A DNA stretch of 64,000 nt, taken from the NCBI RefSeq assembly GCF_009882935.1, contig NZ_WTVA01000003.1, positions 222,715 through 286,714 on the forward strand, written 5' to 3'. Positions 15,737 to 25,161 of this stretch are shown here, one piece after another. Numbering within the stretch: the first letter of the stretch is position 1; each line of letters begins with the position of its first letter. Source of the stretch: Sneathiella chungangensis (lineage in GTDB: Bacteria > Pseudomonadota > Alphaproteobacteria > Sneathiellales > Sneathiellaceae). Position numbers and translations under genes: made by a program. Under the pieces are notes generated by a model. It saw only the letters and a list, made by a program, of their open reading frames with translations, did no database searches and was not told the origin of the DNA.

Positions 15737-17998
15737 ATGATTACATCCGTTGAGGGTAAATCGCCGGTCCCGCCGGCGGCACGAAATTCACGTCTGTTCG
15801 GTCCGGCACCGAGACGGAAAGTCTTGCTGGTTTCAATCAACATTCCAAAGAATAATGATCCCTACGGATCGCTCGATACCTTTGTTTTCGGCCATGTGCC
15901 GGTCGTCTTCCTGATCGCCGAAACAGCGGCGGCCGCGGCGCAGATGCTGGAGGAAAATCCCGACATCGCGGTTCTTATCGTCGATGTCTCGGGCGAGAAG
16001 GGCGAAAGCGGCCTTGCTCTGGTCCGGAAGATCCGCGAGGAGATGGGCAACCGCACCGTTCGCGTGGTATTGCTTGGCGAAACGCCAGAGGATGGGCAGG
16101 CGCAGAACCGGTTCCTCGATTATGACGTCAGCGATTACCGGGACATTTCGGCGATCAACCTGCCGAAGCTTTTCACCAGCCTGACCATCGCGCTGCAATC
16201 CTACGAACGGCTGGTCTCGGAGGAGGACAGCAAGCAGTCCCTGCAGACCATCCTCGATATCACGCGGGAGCTTTACGGCGTGCGCTCGGTCGAGGATTTC
16301 TGCCTGACCATCCTGACCCAGCTCCAGGTCATCTGCAAGAATGTCGAGGATTGCTTCTTCGCCATTCCGAATGAACATTCCGGGGAACTTTCCGTGACGG
16401 CGGGCAAGGGCCGCTTCCTCGCCGCGAACAAACGGCGCGTCACCGAGACGGTCGATGAGGACCTGTTCGAGATGATCCTGGCCGCGTCGGTCGCCCGCGA
16501 AAATCTGTTCACCGATGCGGTCAGCATCCTCTGTATCTGCCGCGACGACCGGCTGAAGGGCGTTGTCGTGCTTGAAAACCGGGCGCCGCTCACCTTCCTC
16601 GAGACCCGGCAGATGGAACTGATCTGCGCGAATATCACCCTCGGTCTCGAGAATGCCGACATGTTCGAGGAGATCAAGCGCCTCGCCTTCAACGACAGCC
16701 TGACCGGGCTGGATAGCCGCGCGAAATTCCGCTCCGACGTGCAGTCCTATATCGAGACGGTGGCGAAACCGATGAAGAAGCGCTTCGCCGTCGTGCAGTT
16801 CACGCTCGAGCATCTGCCGGAGCTTAATATCGCGCTCGGCCATGACGCGGGCGACGAGTTGCTGCAGTTCGTGTCCGAGCAGTTGACGCAGCTGTTCCCC
16901 GATGCCATTTCGCTGGCGCGCACCTCGGGCAACGGGTTCGGCCTCTGTCTGCCCTATATGCGCAACCGCGAGCTCAAGGAAATCCCGAAGGTCATTCACC
17001 GCCTGTTCGAGCATGGCCCGTCATCGCGCGAGAACATGCCGCATATCAGCCCGCGCATCGGCCTTGCGCTCTATCCCGCCGATGCCGACAACGGCACGAC
17101 GCTCTGGCGCAACACCAATATTGCGCTCGCCAATCTCAAGGTCCGCAACGGCACCTATTTCTGTTTCTACAACAGCGCGATCGCCAATGACATCAACGCC
17201 CGCGTCGAGATGAACAATGCGCTCCGGGCGGGGATTATGCGCAAGGATCTTTCGCTCAATTACCAGCCGCAGGTCAATCTGGAAAACGGCGAGATCATCG
17301 GTGTCGAGGCGCTGATCCGCTGGCAGCGGGAGGCGGGGCAGTTCACCGCGCCCAACGAATTCATCCCGGTCGCGGAAAGCTCCGGTCTGATCATGCCGAT
17401 CAGCGAATGGGTGCTGTTCGAGGCCTGCCGCCAGCGCAAGGAATGGCTCGATCTGGGGGCGGACGGTTGGCGCGTTGCGGTCAATCTGTCGCTGTCGATC
17501 TTCCAGAATGACGACTTTGCCGAGCTGATCAAGAAGACGCTGAGCGAAACCGGCTGCCCGCCGCGGCTTCTCGAGCTTGAGGTGACGGAGAGCGTGATCA
17601 TGGAAAACCCGGAGCAGACGCTCGGCAATTTCCGCGATCTGCGCGCGCTCGGCGTCAGTTTCGCCATCGATGATTTCGGCACCGGATATTCCTCGCTCAG
17701 CTACCTCCGCCAGTTGCCCGTCTCGTCACTGAAGATCGACAAGGCCTTCATCGACGGCCTCACCGACAATGCCGACGATGCTGCGATTGCCCGGACGGTG
17801 ATCTCGCTCGGTCGCAGCCTCGGCCTCACGGTGCTCGCCGAAGGGGTGGAATCAATGGATCAGGTGGAATTCCTCTGGTCGGCGAAATGCCATCAGGCGC
17901 AGGGCTTCTTCTTCTCCCGGCCCGTCGCCGCGGACGAAATCCTGCCCTTTATCCGCAATCCCGGATTTTCAAGTTTCGGCCAGCCGACCCTATTTTAG
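15737..17998 (+). CDS. Receiver-like / degenerate GGDEF / EAL protein (probable c-di-GMP phosphodiesterase)
   Basis: A 753-residue cytoplasmic signalling protein. Residues about 30-160 form a receiver-like domain, followed by a DUF3369/GAF-like sensor (about 160-330), a GGDEF-like domain and an EAL domain. The GGDEF motif is S-G-N-G-F at 397-401, so cyclase activity is unlikely. The EAL domain keeps E-A-L (524-526), D-D-F-G-T-G (645-650), K-I-D-K, A-E-G-V-E and Q-G, so c-di-GMP hydrolysis is expected. ATG 15737 follows AAGAG; TTG 15701 is an alternative. Confidence 0.88.
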   Translation: MITSVEGKSPVPPAARNSRLFGPAPRRKVLLVSINIPKNNDPYGSLDTFVFGHVPVVFLIAETAAAAAQMLEENPDIAVLIVDVSGEKGESGLALVRKIREEMGNRTVRVVLLGETPEDGQAQNRFLDYDVSDYRDISAINLPKLFTSLTIALQSYERLVSEEDSKQSLQTILDITRELYGVRSVEDFCLTILTQLQVICKNVEDCFFAIPNEHSGELSVTAGKGRFLAANKRRVTETVDEDLFEMILAASVARENLFTDAVSILCICRDDRLKGVVVLENRAPLTFLETRQMELICANITLGLENADMFEEIKRLAFNDSLTGLDSRAKFRSDVQSYIETVAKPMKKRFAVVQFTLEHLPELNIALGHDAGDELLQFVSEQLTQLFPDAISLARTSGNGFGLCLPYMRNRELKEIPKVIHRLFEHGPSSRENMPHISPRIGLALYPADADNGTTLWRNTNIALANLKVRNGTYFCFYNSAIANDINARVEMNNALRAGIMRKDLSLNYQPQVNLENGEIIGVEALIRWQREAGQFTAPNEFIPVAESSGLIMPISEWVLFEACRQRKEWLDLGADGWRVAVNLSLSIFQNDDFAELIKKTLSETGCPPRLLELEVTESVIMENPEQTLGNFRDLRALGVSFAIDDFGTGYSSLSYLRQLPVSSLKIDKAFIDGLTDNADDAAIARTVISLGRSLGLTVLAEGVESMDQVEFLWSAKCHQAQGFFFSRPVAADEILPFIRNPGFSSFGQPTLF

Positions 17999-19393
17999 GA
18001 GCTTGCCCGGATTCATGATGCCGTCGGGATCGAAGGCCTTCTTGATCCGGCGCATCAGATCAATTTCGATCGCCGGCTTGTAATGCACCAGATCGTCCGC
18101 CTTCAGCCGGCCGATGCCATGCTCGGCGCTGATCGAGCCGCGCATGCTGACCGCGATATCATGGACGGCGCGGCTCACTTCCTCCCAATGGGAGAGATAT
18201 TCCTCCCGGTCCATGTCGGCGGGTTGCATCGGGTTGTAATGTACATTGCCATCGCCGATATGCCCGAAGACGACAGTGCGGAACGTCGGGATAATCTTGC
18301 CGACGGCAATATCGGCCTCGCGGATGAAATCGGCGTAGCGCGAGACGGGGACCGAGATATCATGCTTGATGCTGCCGCCCTCGGGCTTTTGGGCCGCCGA
18401 GATTTCCTCGCGCAGGCGCCAGAGATGCTGCTGCTGCGCCTCGCTCGCGGGCACCACGGCATCGACGACGATGTCCTGCTCATATCCCGCGGCGAGAATG
18501 CTCTCCATCAGGTCTTTTAACTCCGGCGTCGCGCTCGAGGACAGCTCGATCAGCACATGCCAGTCATAGCGGGCGGGCATCGGGTCGGTGAAATCCGGCA
18601 CATGACGCACCACCATATCGATGCAGTAGCGCGAGATAAGCTCGATCGCGGTCACCTGATCGCCGCTCATGGCGCGGGCGAGGCCGAGGAGTTCGATGGC
18701 CGCCTCGACCGAGGGCACGGCGGCGAGCGCGACCTGCTGGTATTTTGGTTTGGGATACATTTTCACCACGGCGCCGGTGACGATGCCAAGCGTGCCCTCC
18801 GCGCCGATAAAGAGCTGCTTGATATCATAGCCGGTATTGTCTTTTCGCAGCCCCGTAAGCCCGTCCCAGATCTGCCCGTCGGGGAGCACGACCTCAAGGC
18901 CCAGCACCTGCTCGCGTGTATTGCCGTAATGCAGGACCTGCACACCGCCCGCATTGGTCGAGATATTGCCGCCGATCTGGCAGCTTCCTTCCGAGCCGAT
19001 CCGGAGCGGGAAGATAAAGCCATTGTCCTCCGCCACCTCCTGCAGATTGGCGAGGATGCAGCCCGCATCGACGGTGAGCGTGCCGTTCCGCCGGTCAATC
19101 TCCCGCACCTTGTTCATGCGGGCGGTGGAGAGGATGATCTCGTCGCCGCCCATGAAGGGGATCGATCCACCAACAAGGCTGGTATTGCCGCCCTGCGGCA
19201 CCAGCTTGGTTTTCGTCTCCGCGCAGAGTTTGACGATGGCGGCGACTTCCGCCGTCGTTTTCGGCTGCACCACGGCGCGGGCGCGGCCGACGAACTTGTC
19301 GCGCCATTCGACGACGAATCCCTGCATGTCGGAATCCTCGGTAATGACATGCTTGGTGCCGACAATGGCCTTCATTTCGTCAAGGATATTCAT
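17990..19393 (-). CDS. FAD-linked D-2-hydroxyacid dehydrogenase (GlcD / D-lactate dehydrogenase-like)
   Basis: A 467-residue vanillyl-alcohol-oxidase-superfamily flavoprotein. The FAD-binding half has V-Q-P-K-T-T-A-E-V-A and V-P-Q-G-G-N-T-S-L-V-G-G-S. The C-terminal half carries H-I-G-D-G-N-V-H-Y-N and S-A-E-H-G-I-G-R-L-K, as in GlcD, LDHD and D-2-hydroxyglutarate dehydrogenases. It oxidises a D-2-hydroxy acid to a 2-oxo acid; which one is not certain. It overlaps the upstream sua5-like gene by 4 bp and runs 9 bp into the convergent EAL gene. Confidence 0.9.
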   Translation of the reverse strand: MNILDEMKAIVGTKHVITEDSDMQGFVVEWRDKFVGRARAVVQPKTTAEVAAIVKLCAETKTKLVPQGGNTSLVGGSIPFMGGDEIILSTARMNKVREIDRRNGTLTVDAGCILANLQEVAEDNGFIFPLRIGSEGSCQIGGNISTNAGGVQVLHYGNTREQVLGLEVVLPDGQIWDGLTGLRKDNTGYDIKQLFIGAEGTLGIVTGAVVKMYPKPKYQQVALAAVPSVEAAIELLGLARAMSGDQVTAIELISRYCIDMVVRHVPDFTDPMPARYDWHVLIELSSSATPELKDLMESILAAGYEQDIVVDAVVPASEAQQQHLWRLREEISAAQKPEGGSIKHDISVPVSRYADFIREADIAVGKIIPTFRTVVFGHIGDGNVHYNPMQPADMDREEYLSHWEEVSRAVHDIAVSMRGSISAEHGIGRLKADDLVHYKPAIEIDLMRRIKKAFDPDGIMNPGKLLK

Positions 19394-20358
19394 GTTCCTA
19401 CCGCTTCCTTCTCCTCCCGGGGGGCCGCAGCCCGCCGCAGGCGGTCGTTGATCGCCCGCCCGAGCCCGACTTCCGGGATCGGGCCGACGGCGATGCGTTT
19501 GAATTTCATCTCGTCAAGGAAATGCAGCGCCGAGAAAAGCAGCGCCGCCGCCTCGGTCAGATCGCCGGTCAGGCTCAAGTTGACATCGGCGATGGCGTCA
19601 TGGTCGCGCCCGAAGGCGAGATAGGCCTCGCCGGGCTCCTTGTTCGTCGCATTGAGGCGCACCGCCGCGTCAGGCGCGTAATGGCTCTGCAGCATGCCAG
19701 GGCTCGGGCTGGTGCCGTCCGCCTCATGGGTGAGGAGGGGACCGACGCAGGCCTCCAGTTGTTCGCGGGTGATGCCGCCCGGACGCAGGAGGACGGGCTG
19801 TCCCCCTTCCGCGAAGCCGACCACCGTGCTCTCGACGCCGACCGGGCAGGGGCCGCCGTCCAGCACGCCGGCGATCTTTCCGCCAAGTCCGGCAACGACA
19901 TGCGGCGCCGTCGTCGGGCTGATCCCGCCGGACGGATTGGCGCTCGGCGCCGCCAGCGGCCGGTCGCAGCTTTTAAGAAACTCAAGCGCGAGTTTATGCC
20001 CGGGTACGCGGATCGCCAATGTCTCCAGCCCGGCGCTGGCGAGGCGCGAGACGGGGCAGTCGTCCACGCGCGGCAGCACGAGGGTGAGGGCGCCCGGCCA
20101 GAATTTCGCGGCGAGCCGCTCGGCAATCTCGTTGAACGCGACATAGGTGCGCGCCGTCTCAAGGCACGGCACATGGACAATCAGCGGATTGAAGCTCGGC
20201 CGGCCCTTGGCCTCGTAAATCGCCGCAACGGCGCGGTCATTCGTCGCATCCGCGCCAAGGCCATAGACGGTCTCGGTCGCGAAGGCGACAAGGCGGCCTG
20301 CGCGAATTTCCCCCGCCGCCGCCGCAATTCCGTCCTTGTCCGCCTTGAAAATCCGCAT
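19390..20358 (-). CDS. sua5: L-threonylcarbamoyladenylate synthase (Sua5 type)
   Basis: A 322-residue long-form enzyme that makes threonylcarbamoyl-AMP for t6A37 of tRNA. The YrdC domain (about 1-190) has A-T-E-T-V-Y-G-L-G-A-D-A and K-G-R-P-S-F-N-P-L-I-V-H-V, with the K-x-R of the active site. The C-terminal Sua5 domain (about 205-318) begins with P-S-P-G-M-L-Q-S-H-Y-A-P. Its stop overlaps the GlcD-like start by 4 bp. Confidence 0.93.
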   Translation of the reverse strand: MRIFKADKDGIAAAAGEIRAGRLVAFATETVYGLGADATNDRAVAAIYEAKGRPSFNPLIVHVPCLETARTYVAFNEIAERLAAKFWPGALTLVLPRVDDCPVSRLASAGLETLAIRVPGHKLALEFLKSCDRPLAAPSANPSGGISPTTAPHVVAGLGGKIAGVLDGGPCPVGVESTVVGFAEGGQPVLLRPGGITREQLEACVGPLLTHEADGTSPSPGMLQSHYAPDAAVRLNATNKEPGEAYLAFGRDHDAIADVNLSLTGDLTEAAALLFSALHFLDEMKFKRIAVGPIPEVGLGRAINDRLRRAAAPREEKEAVGT

Positions 20359-20514
20359 ATGCCCGCATTATCTCTCGAAAGAATACCTCAACAAAGCCGC
20401 CCGGGCGCATCGCAAAGCTTCGAAATGCTTTTTTCCCGGCGCGGGATATGTCATAACAATTACTGTGACCTGACACAAAAAGGCAAGAATAACCAGATCG
20501 AAAGGGGTTCCTCC

Positions 20515-22314
20515 ATGGCTGAATATAGCGCGCCGGTAAAAGACATGCGCTTTGTTCTCGATAATATCGCCGGTCTTGACGACCTGTCCAAGCTAGATGG
20601 CTTCGCGCATGTGGAAGGGGATGTCGTCGATGCAATCCTGGAGGAGGCGTCGAAATTCGCGGGCAATGTGCTCTCGCCGCTGAACAAGCCGGGCGACCTT
20701 ACGGGCTCGCATGTGAAGGACGGCGTGGTGACGACGCCGCCGGGCTGGAAGGAAGCCTATCAGGGCTTCGTCGAAGGCGGCTGGAACGGCATCTCCGCGC
20801 CCGAGGAATATGACGGCGGCGGCCTGCCGCAGGCGGTCACCATGGCGACGCTGGAGATGTGGAACGCCGCCAATCTTTCCTTCGCGCTCTGTCCGCTCCT
20901 GACCCAGGGCGCGATCGAAAGCATCCGGGCCCATGGCACCAAGGAGCAGCAGGACAAATATCTTAAAAAACTGGTGAGCGGCGAATGGGCGGCGACCATG
21001 AACCTCACCGAATCCCAGGCCGGATCGGATGTCGGCGCGCTGCGTAGCAAGGCCGAGCCCGCGGCGGACGGCAGCTGGCGGATCTCGGGGCAGAAAATCT
21101 TCATCACCTATGGCGATCACGAGATGAGCGAGAATATCATCCATCTGGTGCTGGCCCGCACCCCCGGCGCGCCCGCCGGCACGCGCGGCATCTCGCTCTT
21201 TATCGTGCCGAAATATCTGGTCAATGACAACGGTACGCTGGGCGCGCGCAACGATCTTAAATGCGTCTCGCTGGAAGAGAAGATCGGTATTCACGCGAGC
21301 CCGACGGCGGTCATGTCCTATGGCGATAACGGCAATTGCGTCGGCTATCTGCTGGGCGAGGAAAACAAGGGCATGGCCTGCATGTTCACCATGATGAACA
21401 GCGCCCGCCTCGGCGTCGGCGTGCAGGGCCTTGCGGTTGCCGAGCGCGCCTATCAGCAGGCCGTTGAATATGCCCGCGACCGCCGGCAGGGACAGGCGCC
21501 GGGCATGCCCAAGGGCGAGATGACGCCGATCATCCATCATGCGGATGTGCGCCGGATGCTGATGACCATGCGCGCGAATATCGAGGCCATGCGCTGCCTG
21601 ATCTATCTGAACGGCGCCTGCCTTGACCGGGCGCATCACGGCCCCGATGCGGAGACCCGCGAGATCGCCATGGGCATGGCGGAGCTGTTGACACCGCTCT
21701 CCAAGGCCTGGTGCACGGATCTTGGTGTCGAGATTGCCTCCACCGCCGTGCAGGTGCATGGCGGCATGGGCTTTGTCGAGGAAACCGGCGTCGGGCAATA
21801 TTACCGCGATGCCCGCATCCTGCCGATTTACGAGGGCACGAACGGCATCCAGGCGCTCGATCTGGTGGGCCGCAAGCTCGGCCTTCGGGGCGGGGAGCCG
21901 GTGAAGCAGATGTTCGCCGATATGCAGGAGACGGTGAAAGGTCTGGCCGCGGCGGGGGATGAGATGGCGGCGATGTCATTGCAGCTCAACCTCGCGGTCT
22001 CGGCCCTGAAAGACGCGACCGACTGGCTCTACAGCAATGCGCCGAACGATCCCCATGCCGCGCCCGCCGGGGCGACGCCCTATCTTCGCATGTTCGCGAC
22101 CACCGTTGGCGGGCATCTTCTTGCGAAGTCGGCCCTCAAGGCGAAGGCGATGCTGGAGGGCGGGGCGTCGGATACGGACTTCCTGAAAGCGAAGATCGTC
22201 ACTGCCCGGTTTTTCATGGGCCAGATCCTGCCGACGGCGACGGCGCTCCTCGGTCCCGTTACGGAAGGCCCGGAGACCCTGTTCGCGATTGACGAAGAAT
22301 TGCTTTCCGCATGA
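20515..22314 (+). CDS. Acyl-CoA dehydrogenase, DmdC-like long form
   Basis: A 599-residue acyl-CoA dehydrogenase of the long bacterial group that includes 3-methylmercaptopropionyl-CoA dehydrogenase (DmdC). It has an N-terminal helical extension, [11 protein letters not shown], the V-Q-V-H-G-G-M-G-F loop, the catalytic Glu in I-Y-E-G-T-N-G-I-Q, and a C-terminal dehydrogenase-like domain. Group members act on various acyl-CoAs, so DmdC activity is not claimed. AAAGGGG at 20501-20507 supports the ATG; upstream in-frame sequence shadows the sua5 gene. Confidence 0.93.
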   Translation: MAEYSAPVKDMRFVLDNIAGLDDLSKLDGFAHVEGDVVDAILEEASKFAGNVLSPLNKPGDLTGSHVKDGVVTTPPGWKEAYQGFVEGGWNGISAPEEYDGGGLPQAVTMATLEMWNAANLSFALCPLLTQGAIESIRAHGTKEQQDKYLKKLVSGEWAATMNLTESQAGSDVGALRSKAEPAADGSWRISGQKIFITYGDHEMSENIIHLVLARTPGAPAGTRGISLFIVPKYLVNDNGTLGARNDLKCVSLEEKIGIHASPTAVMSYGDNGNCVGYLLGEENKGMACMFTMMNSARLGVGVQGLAVAERAYQQAVEYARDRRQGQAPGMPKGEMTPIIHHADVRRMLMTMRANIEAMRCLIYLNGACLDRAHHGPDAETREIAMGMAELLTPLSKAWCTDLGVEIASTAVQVHGGMGFVEETGVGQYYRDARILPIYEGTNGIQALDLVGRKLGLRGGEPVKQMFADMQETVKGLAAAGDEMAAMSLQLNLAVSALKDATDWLYSNAPNDPHAAPAGATPYLRMFATTVGGHLLAKSALKAKAMLEGGASDTDFLKAKIVTARFFMGQILPTATALLGPVTEGPETLFAIDEELLSA

Positions 22315-22327
22315 GCGGGAAGCAGAT

Positions 22328-22357
22328 TTGACACTAACGTTAACGTAAACGTAAAAT
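22328..22357 (+). promoter_or_regulatory. Promoter with repeated AACGTA operator
   Basis: TTGACA (22328-22333) and TAAAAT (22352-22357) are spaced by 18 bp. The spacer is filled by AACGTT-AACGTA-AACGTA (22336-22353), including the perfect palindrome ACGTTAACGT (22337-22346). This resembles MerR-type LiuR operators that control acyl-CoA and branched-chain catabolic genes. It lies 55 bp upstream of the MBL-hydrolase gene and would drive the three-gene catabolic operon. Confidence 0.65.
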
Positions 22358-22411
22358 AGTATAACAAGAGCGGCGGGCGTCCTGCCCAGCCGCCGATAGG
22401 ACGAGTTCTGA

Positions 22412-23470
22412 ATGACCCATAGCGAAATAACCTATCCCGTCGACGGCCGCCCCGGTGATGGCGAGGCACTTGAGTTGCGAGAGGGAATCTTCTGGGTGCG
22501 CATGCCCATTCCGATCCCGGGCCTTGACTATATCAATCTCTACCTGCTGGAAGATGACGACGGCTGGACAATGGTCGATTCCGGCCTGGCGACGCCGCAG
22601 ATCCGCGAGCTCTGGCGGGAAATCTACGGCAAATACCTCAAGGGCAAACCGGTCACGCGGCTGATCTGCACCCATTTTCATCCTGATCATATGGGGCAGG
22701 CGGGCTGGGTGACCTATAAATGGAACATCCCGCTGACCATGACCTTCTCCGAATGGACCTTCGGGCGCATGCTCTATCTGGAGTCGCAGGAGAAAACGCC
22801 GCAGTTCGCCCTCGATTTCTACGCCTCCATCGGCTTCGATGAAGAAATGCTGGCGCGGGTGCGGGATCGCGGCTTCAACCATTTCCGGCAGGCGATGTCA
22901 CCGGTACCCATGGGCTTCAACCGCATCGCCGACGGCGATATTCTCCGCATCGGCAAGCGCGACTGGCAAGTGATCGTCGGCAAGGGCCATTCGCCGGAAC
23001 ATGCCTGCCTCTACTGTGCGTCCGAGAAGGTGCTGATCTCCGGCGATCAGGTGCTGCCGCGGATCACGCCGCATATCGGGGTCTATCCGGCGGAGCCCTT
23101 CGCAAATCCGTTGAAGAAATTTATTGATTCCATTGAAATATTTAAGAAACTCCCGAGGGATGTTTTCGTTCTCCCGGCCCATAACGACGTCTTTTTCGGG
23201 CTGCATAACCAGCTCGACTACTATCAATCACACCATGATGACCGTCTTAACCGGTTAATTGACGCCTGCGAATCGCCGCAGTCGGCCTTCGACCTACTGC
23301 CGGTGCTGTTCGACCGGGAGCTTGGCGAGAATGACAAGGGCATGGGCATTGCCGAGGGGCTGGCGCATTGTCATTATCTGGTCGGCGAGGGGCGTCTTGC
23401 CCGCGTCAAGGGCGAGGACGGGGTGTGGAAATTCAGCAAATCCGGCGCCCGGCGCAAGGCCGTCGCCTGA
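22412..23470 (+). CDS. MBL-fold metallo-hydrolase
   Basis: A 352-residue metallo-beta-lactamase-fold hydrolase. The metal motif C-T-H-F-H-P-D-H-M-G-Q gives H-x-H-x-D-H (about residues 88-93); further ligands are in G-K-G-H-S-P-E-H and S-G-D-Q-V-L-P, and V-L-P-A-H-N-D-V supplies the last His. Bacterial members in beta-oxidation clusters often act as thioesterase- or lactonase-like hydrolases, but the substrate is unknown. It is first in an operon with a crotonase and an SDR. Confidence 0.88.
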   Translation: MTHSEITYPVDGRPGDGEALELREGIFWVRMPIPIPGLDYINLYLLEDDDGWTMVDSGLATPQIRELWREIYGKYLKGKPVTRLICTHFHPDHMGQAGWVTYKWNIPLTMTFSEWTFGRMLYLESQEKTPQFALDFYASIGFDEEMLARVRDRGFNHFRQAMSPVPMGFNRIADGDILRIGKRDWQVIVGKGHSPEHACLYCASEKVLISGDQVLPRITPHIGVYPAEPFANPLKKFIDSIEIFKKLPRDVFVLPAHNDVFFGLHNQLDYYQSHHDDRLNRLIDACESPQSAFDLLPVLFDRELGENDKGMGIAEGLAHCHYLVGEGRLARVKGEDGVWKFSKSGARRKAVA

Positions 23471-23519
23471 TCGGCACAAGATTCACGTCAACAACAAAAA
23501 TAAAAAGGAAAACAAAGAG

Positions 23520-24317
23520 ATGTCAGACGATCTTCTATATGAAAAGAACGGCGCGATTGCGACCATCACCCTCAACCGGCCGGAGGCGCGCAACGCGCTT
23601 AGCATGGATATGCGCGAGGGGCTGTTCCAGGCGTTCAGCGACGCCGAGGTTGATGACGCGATCCGCTGCGTCGTCGTGCGGGGCGCCGGCGAGCATTTCC
23701 AGGCGGGCGGCGACGTCAAGGCCTTCAACGAATATGCCAAGCTGTCCCCGACGGAGCGTCAGCAGACGTTCGAGCGGCGCATCCATGGCCTGCATCCCAC
23801 CGTTTTCACCATGATGCGGATGCCGAAACCGATCATTGCCAGCGTGCGCGGCGGCGCGGCGGGCTTCGGCCTGTCGCTGATGATGGCCTGCGACATGGTC
23901 ATCGCGTCGGAGGATGCCTTTATCACGCTGGCCTATATCGGCATCGGGACGACGCCGGACGGCTCGGGCACCTATACGCTGCCGCGCATTGTCGGCTTGA
24001 AAAAGGCGATGGAGATTGCCATGCTGGGGGACCGGATCAAGGCGGCGGAGGCGAAGGATCTCGGCCTCATCAATTTCGTGGTGCCGACGGGCGAGCTGGA
24101 GGCGGAGACGGCGAAACTCGCAAAAAGGCTGGCGAATGGCCCGACGGTCGCGCTCGGCCGGACGAAGCAGCTCCTGAACGCCTCGCTCAACAACAGTCTG
24201 GAGGCGCAGCTCTCGCTGGAGGCGCAGAATTTCGCGGCCTGCGCGGCCAGCAACGACTGGGTCGAGGGCGTGACGGCTTTCAAGGAAAAGCGCAAACCCG
24301 ACTATCAAGGCAACTGA
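23520..24317 (+). CDS. Enoyl-CoA hydratase/isomerase (crotonase family)
   Basis: A 265-residue crotonase-fold enzyme. It opens with L-N-R-P-E-A-R-N-A-L-S and has the first oxyanion-hole region A-G-E-H-F-Q-A-G-G-D-V-K and the second G-G-A-A-G-F-G-L-S-L. The active-site loop reads G-T-T-P-D-G-S-G-T-Y-T-L-P, with Asp where hydratases carry Glu and with no first catalytic Glu. This is more like PaaG-type isomerases than classical hydratases. ATG 23520 follows a purine-rich AAAGAG. Confidence 0.9.
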   Translation: MSDDLLYEKNGAIATITLNRPEARNALSMDMREGLFQAFSDAEVDDAIRCVVVRGAGEHFQAGGDVKAFNEYAKLSPTERQQTFERRIHGLHPTVFTMMRMPKPIIASVRGGAAGFGLSLMMACDMVIASEDAFITLAYIGIGTTPDGSGTYTLPRIVGLKKAMEIAMLGDRIKAAEAKDLGLINFVVPTGELEAETAKLAKRLANGPTVALGRTKQLLNASLNNSLEAQLSLEAQNFAACAASNDWVEGVTAFKEKRKPDYQGN

Positions 24318-24336
24318 CACAAAGGGAGGAACAGCG

Positions 24337-25161
24337 ATGGCGGATCTCAAGGGCAAGACACTCTTCATCACCGGTGCGAGCCGGGGGATCGGCCTCGCCA
24401 TCGGCAAGCGGGCGGCCATGGACGGCGCGAATGTCGTCATCGCCGCCAAGACGGCGGAGCCGCATGCCAAGCTGAAAGGCACGATCTACAGCGCCGCCGA
24501 GGCGATCGAGGCGGCGGGCGGCAAGGCGCTTCCCATCGTTGTCGATGTGCGCGAGGAGGAAATGGTCGAGGCGGCGATGAAACAGGCGGCGGAGACTTTC
24601 GGCGGCATCGATATCCTGGTCAACAATGCCTCCGCCATCAGCCTCACCGGCACGCTGGAAACGCCGATGAAGCGCTATGACCTGATGCATCAGATCAATA
24701 TTCGCGGCACCTTCCTCTGTTCGCAGAAGGCGATTCCCTATCTCAAAAAGGCCGAGAACCCGCATGTTCTCAACCTGTCGCCGCCGCTTAATTTCGAGGC
24801 CCACTGGTTCGCGCCGCATGTCGCCTACAGCATGGCGAAATACGGCATGAGCCTCTGCGTGCTCGGCATGGCGGAGGAATTCAAAAAAGCGGGGATTGCC
24901 TTCAACGCGCTCTGGCCGCGCACGGCAATCGCGACGGCGGCGATGGACCTGATCGGCGGACCGCAGGTGCGGAACAGATGCCGCAAGGATACGATCATGT
25001 CCGATGCGGCGCATGTCATCCTGACCAAGCCGTCCCGGGAATTCACCGGCAATTTCTGTATCGATGACGAGATATTGAAAGAAGCCGGGGTAACGGATTT
25101 TTCGAAATACCGTTTTGAAGGCGTGGAGGAGGGGGACCTTCTCCCCGACTTCTTTGTCTGA
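24337..25161 (+). CDS. Short-chain dehydrogenase, HSDL2-like
   Basis: A 274-residue Rossmann-fold SDR. The cofactor motif is T-G-A-S-R-G-I-G (residues 13-20), followed by N-N-A-S, catalytic Ser in L-N-L-S-P-P and Y-S-M-A-K as the Y-x-x-x-K pair. Sequence features such as A-K-T-A-E-P-H-A-K-L and W-P-R-T-A-I-A-T-A-A match the hydroxysteroid-dehydrogenase-like-2 group, without an SCP2 domain. It is third in the acyl-CoA operon and abuts the convergent hemA with no gap. Confidence 0.9.
   Translation: MADLKGKTLFITGASRGIGLAIGKRAAMDGANVVIAAKTAEPHAKLKGTIYSAAEAIEAAGGKALPIVVDVREEEMVEAAMKQAAETFGGIDILVNNASAISLTGTLETPMKRYDLMHQINIRGTFLCSQKAIPYLKKAENPHVLNLSPPLNFEAHWFAPHVAYSMAKYGMSLCVLGMAEEFKKAGIAFNALWPRTAIATAAMDLIGGPQVRNRCRKDTIMSDAAHVILTKPSREFTGNFCIDDEILKEAGVTDFSKYRFEGVEEGDLLPDFFV

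Noticed and set aside
15589-15843. Minus-strand open reading of 84 codons upstream of the EAL protein
   Set aside because: It overlaps the start of the plus-strand signalling gene, has no recognisable motif and begins inside that gene's first domain; it is better read as a shadow.
19522-20514. Long plus-strand N-terminal extension of the acyl-CoA dehydrogenase at 20515
   Set aside because: This stretch is antisense to the confirmed Sua5-type gene, is Arg-rich in composition and has no homology; a proper ribosome site and ATG are at 20515.
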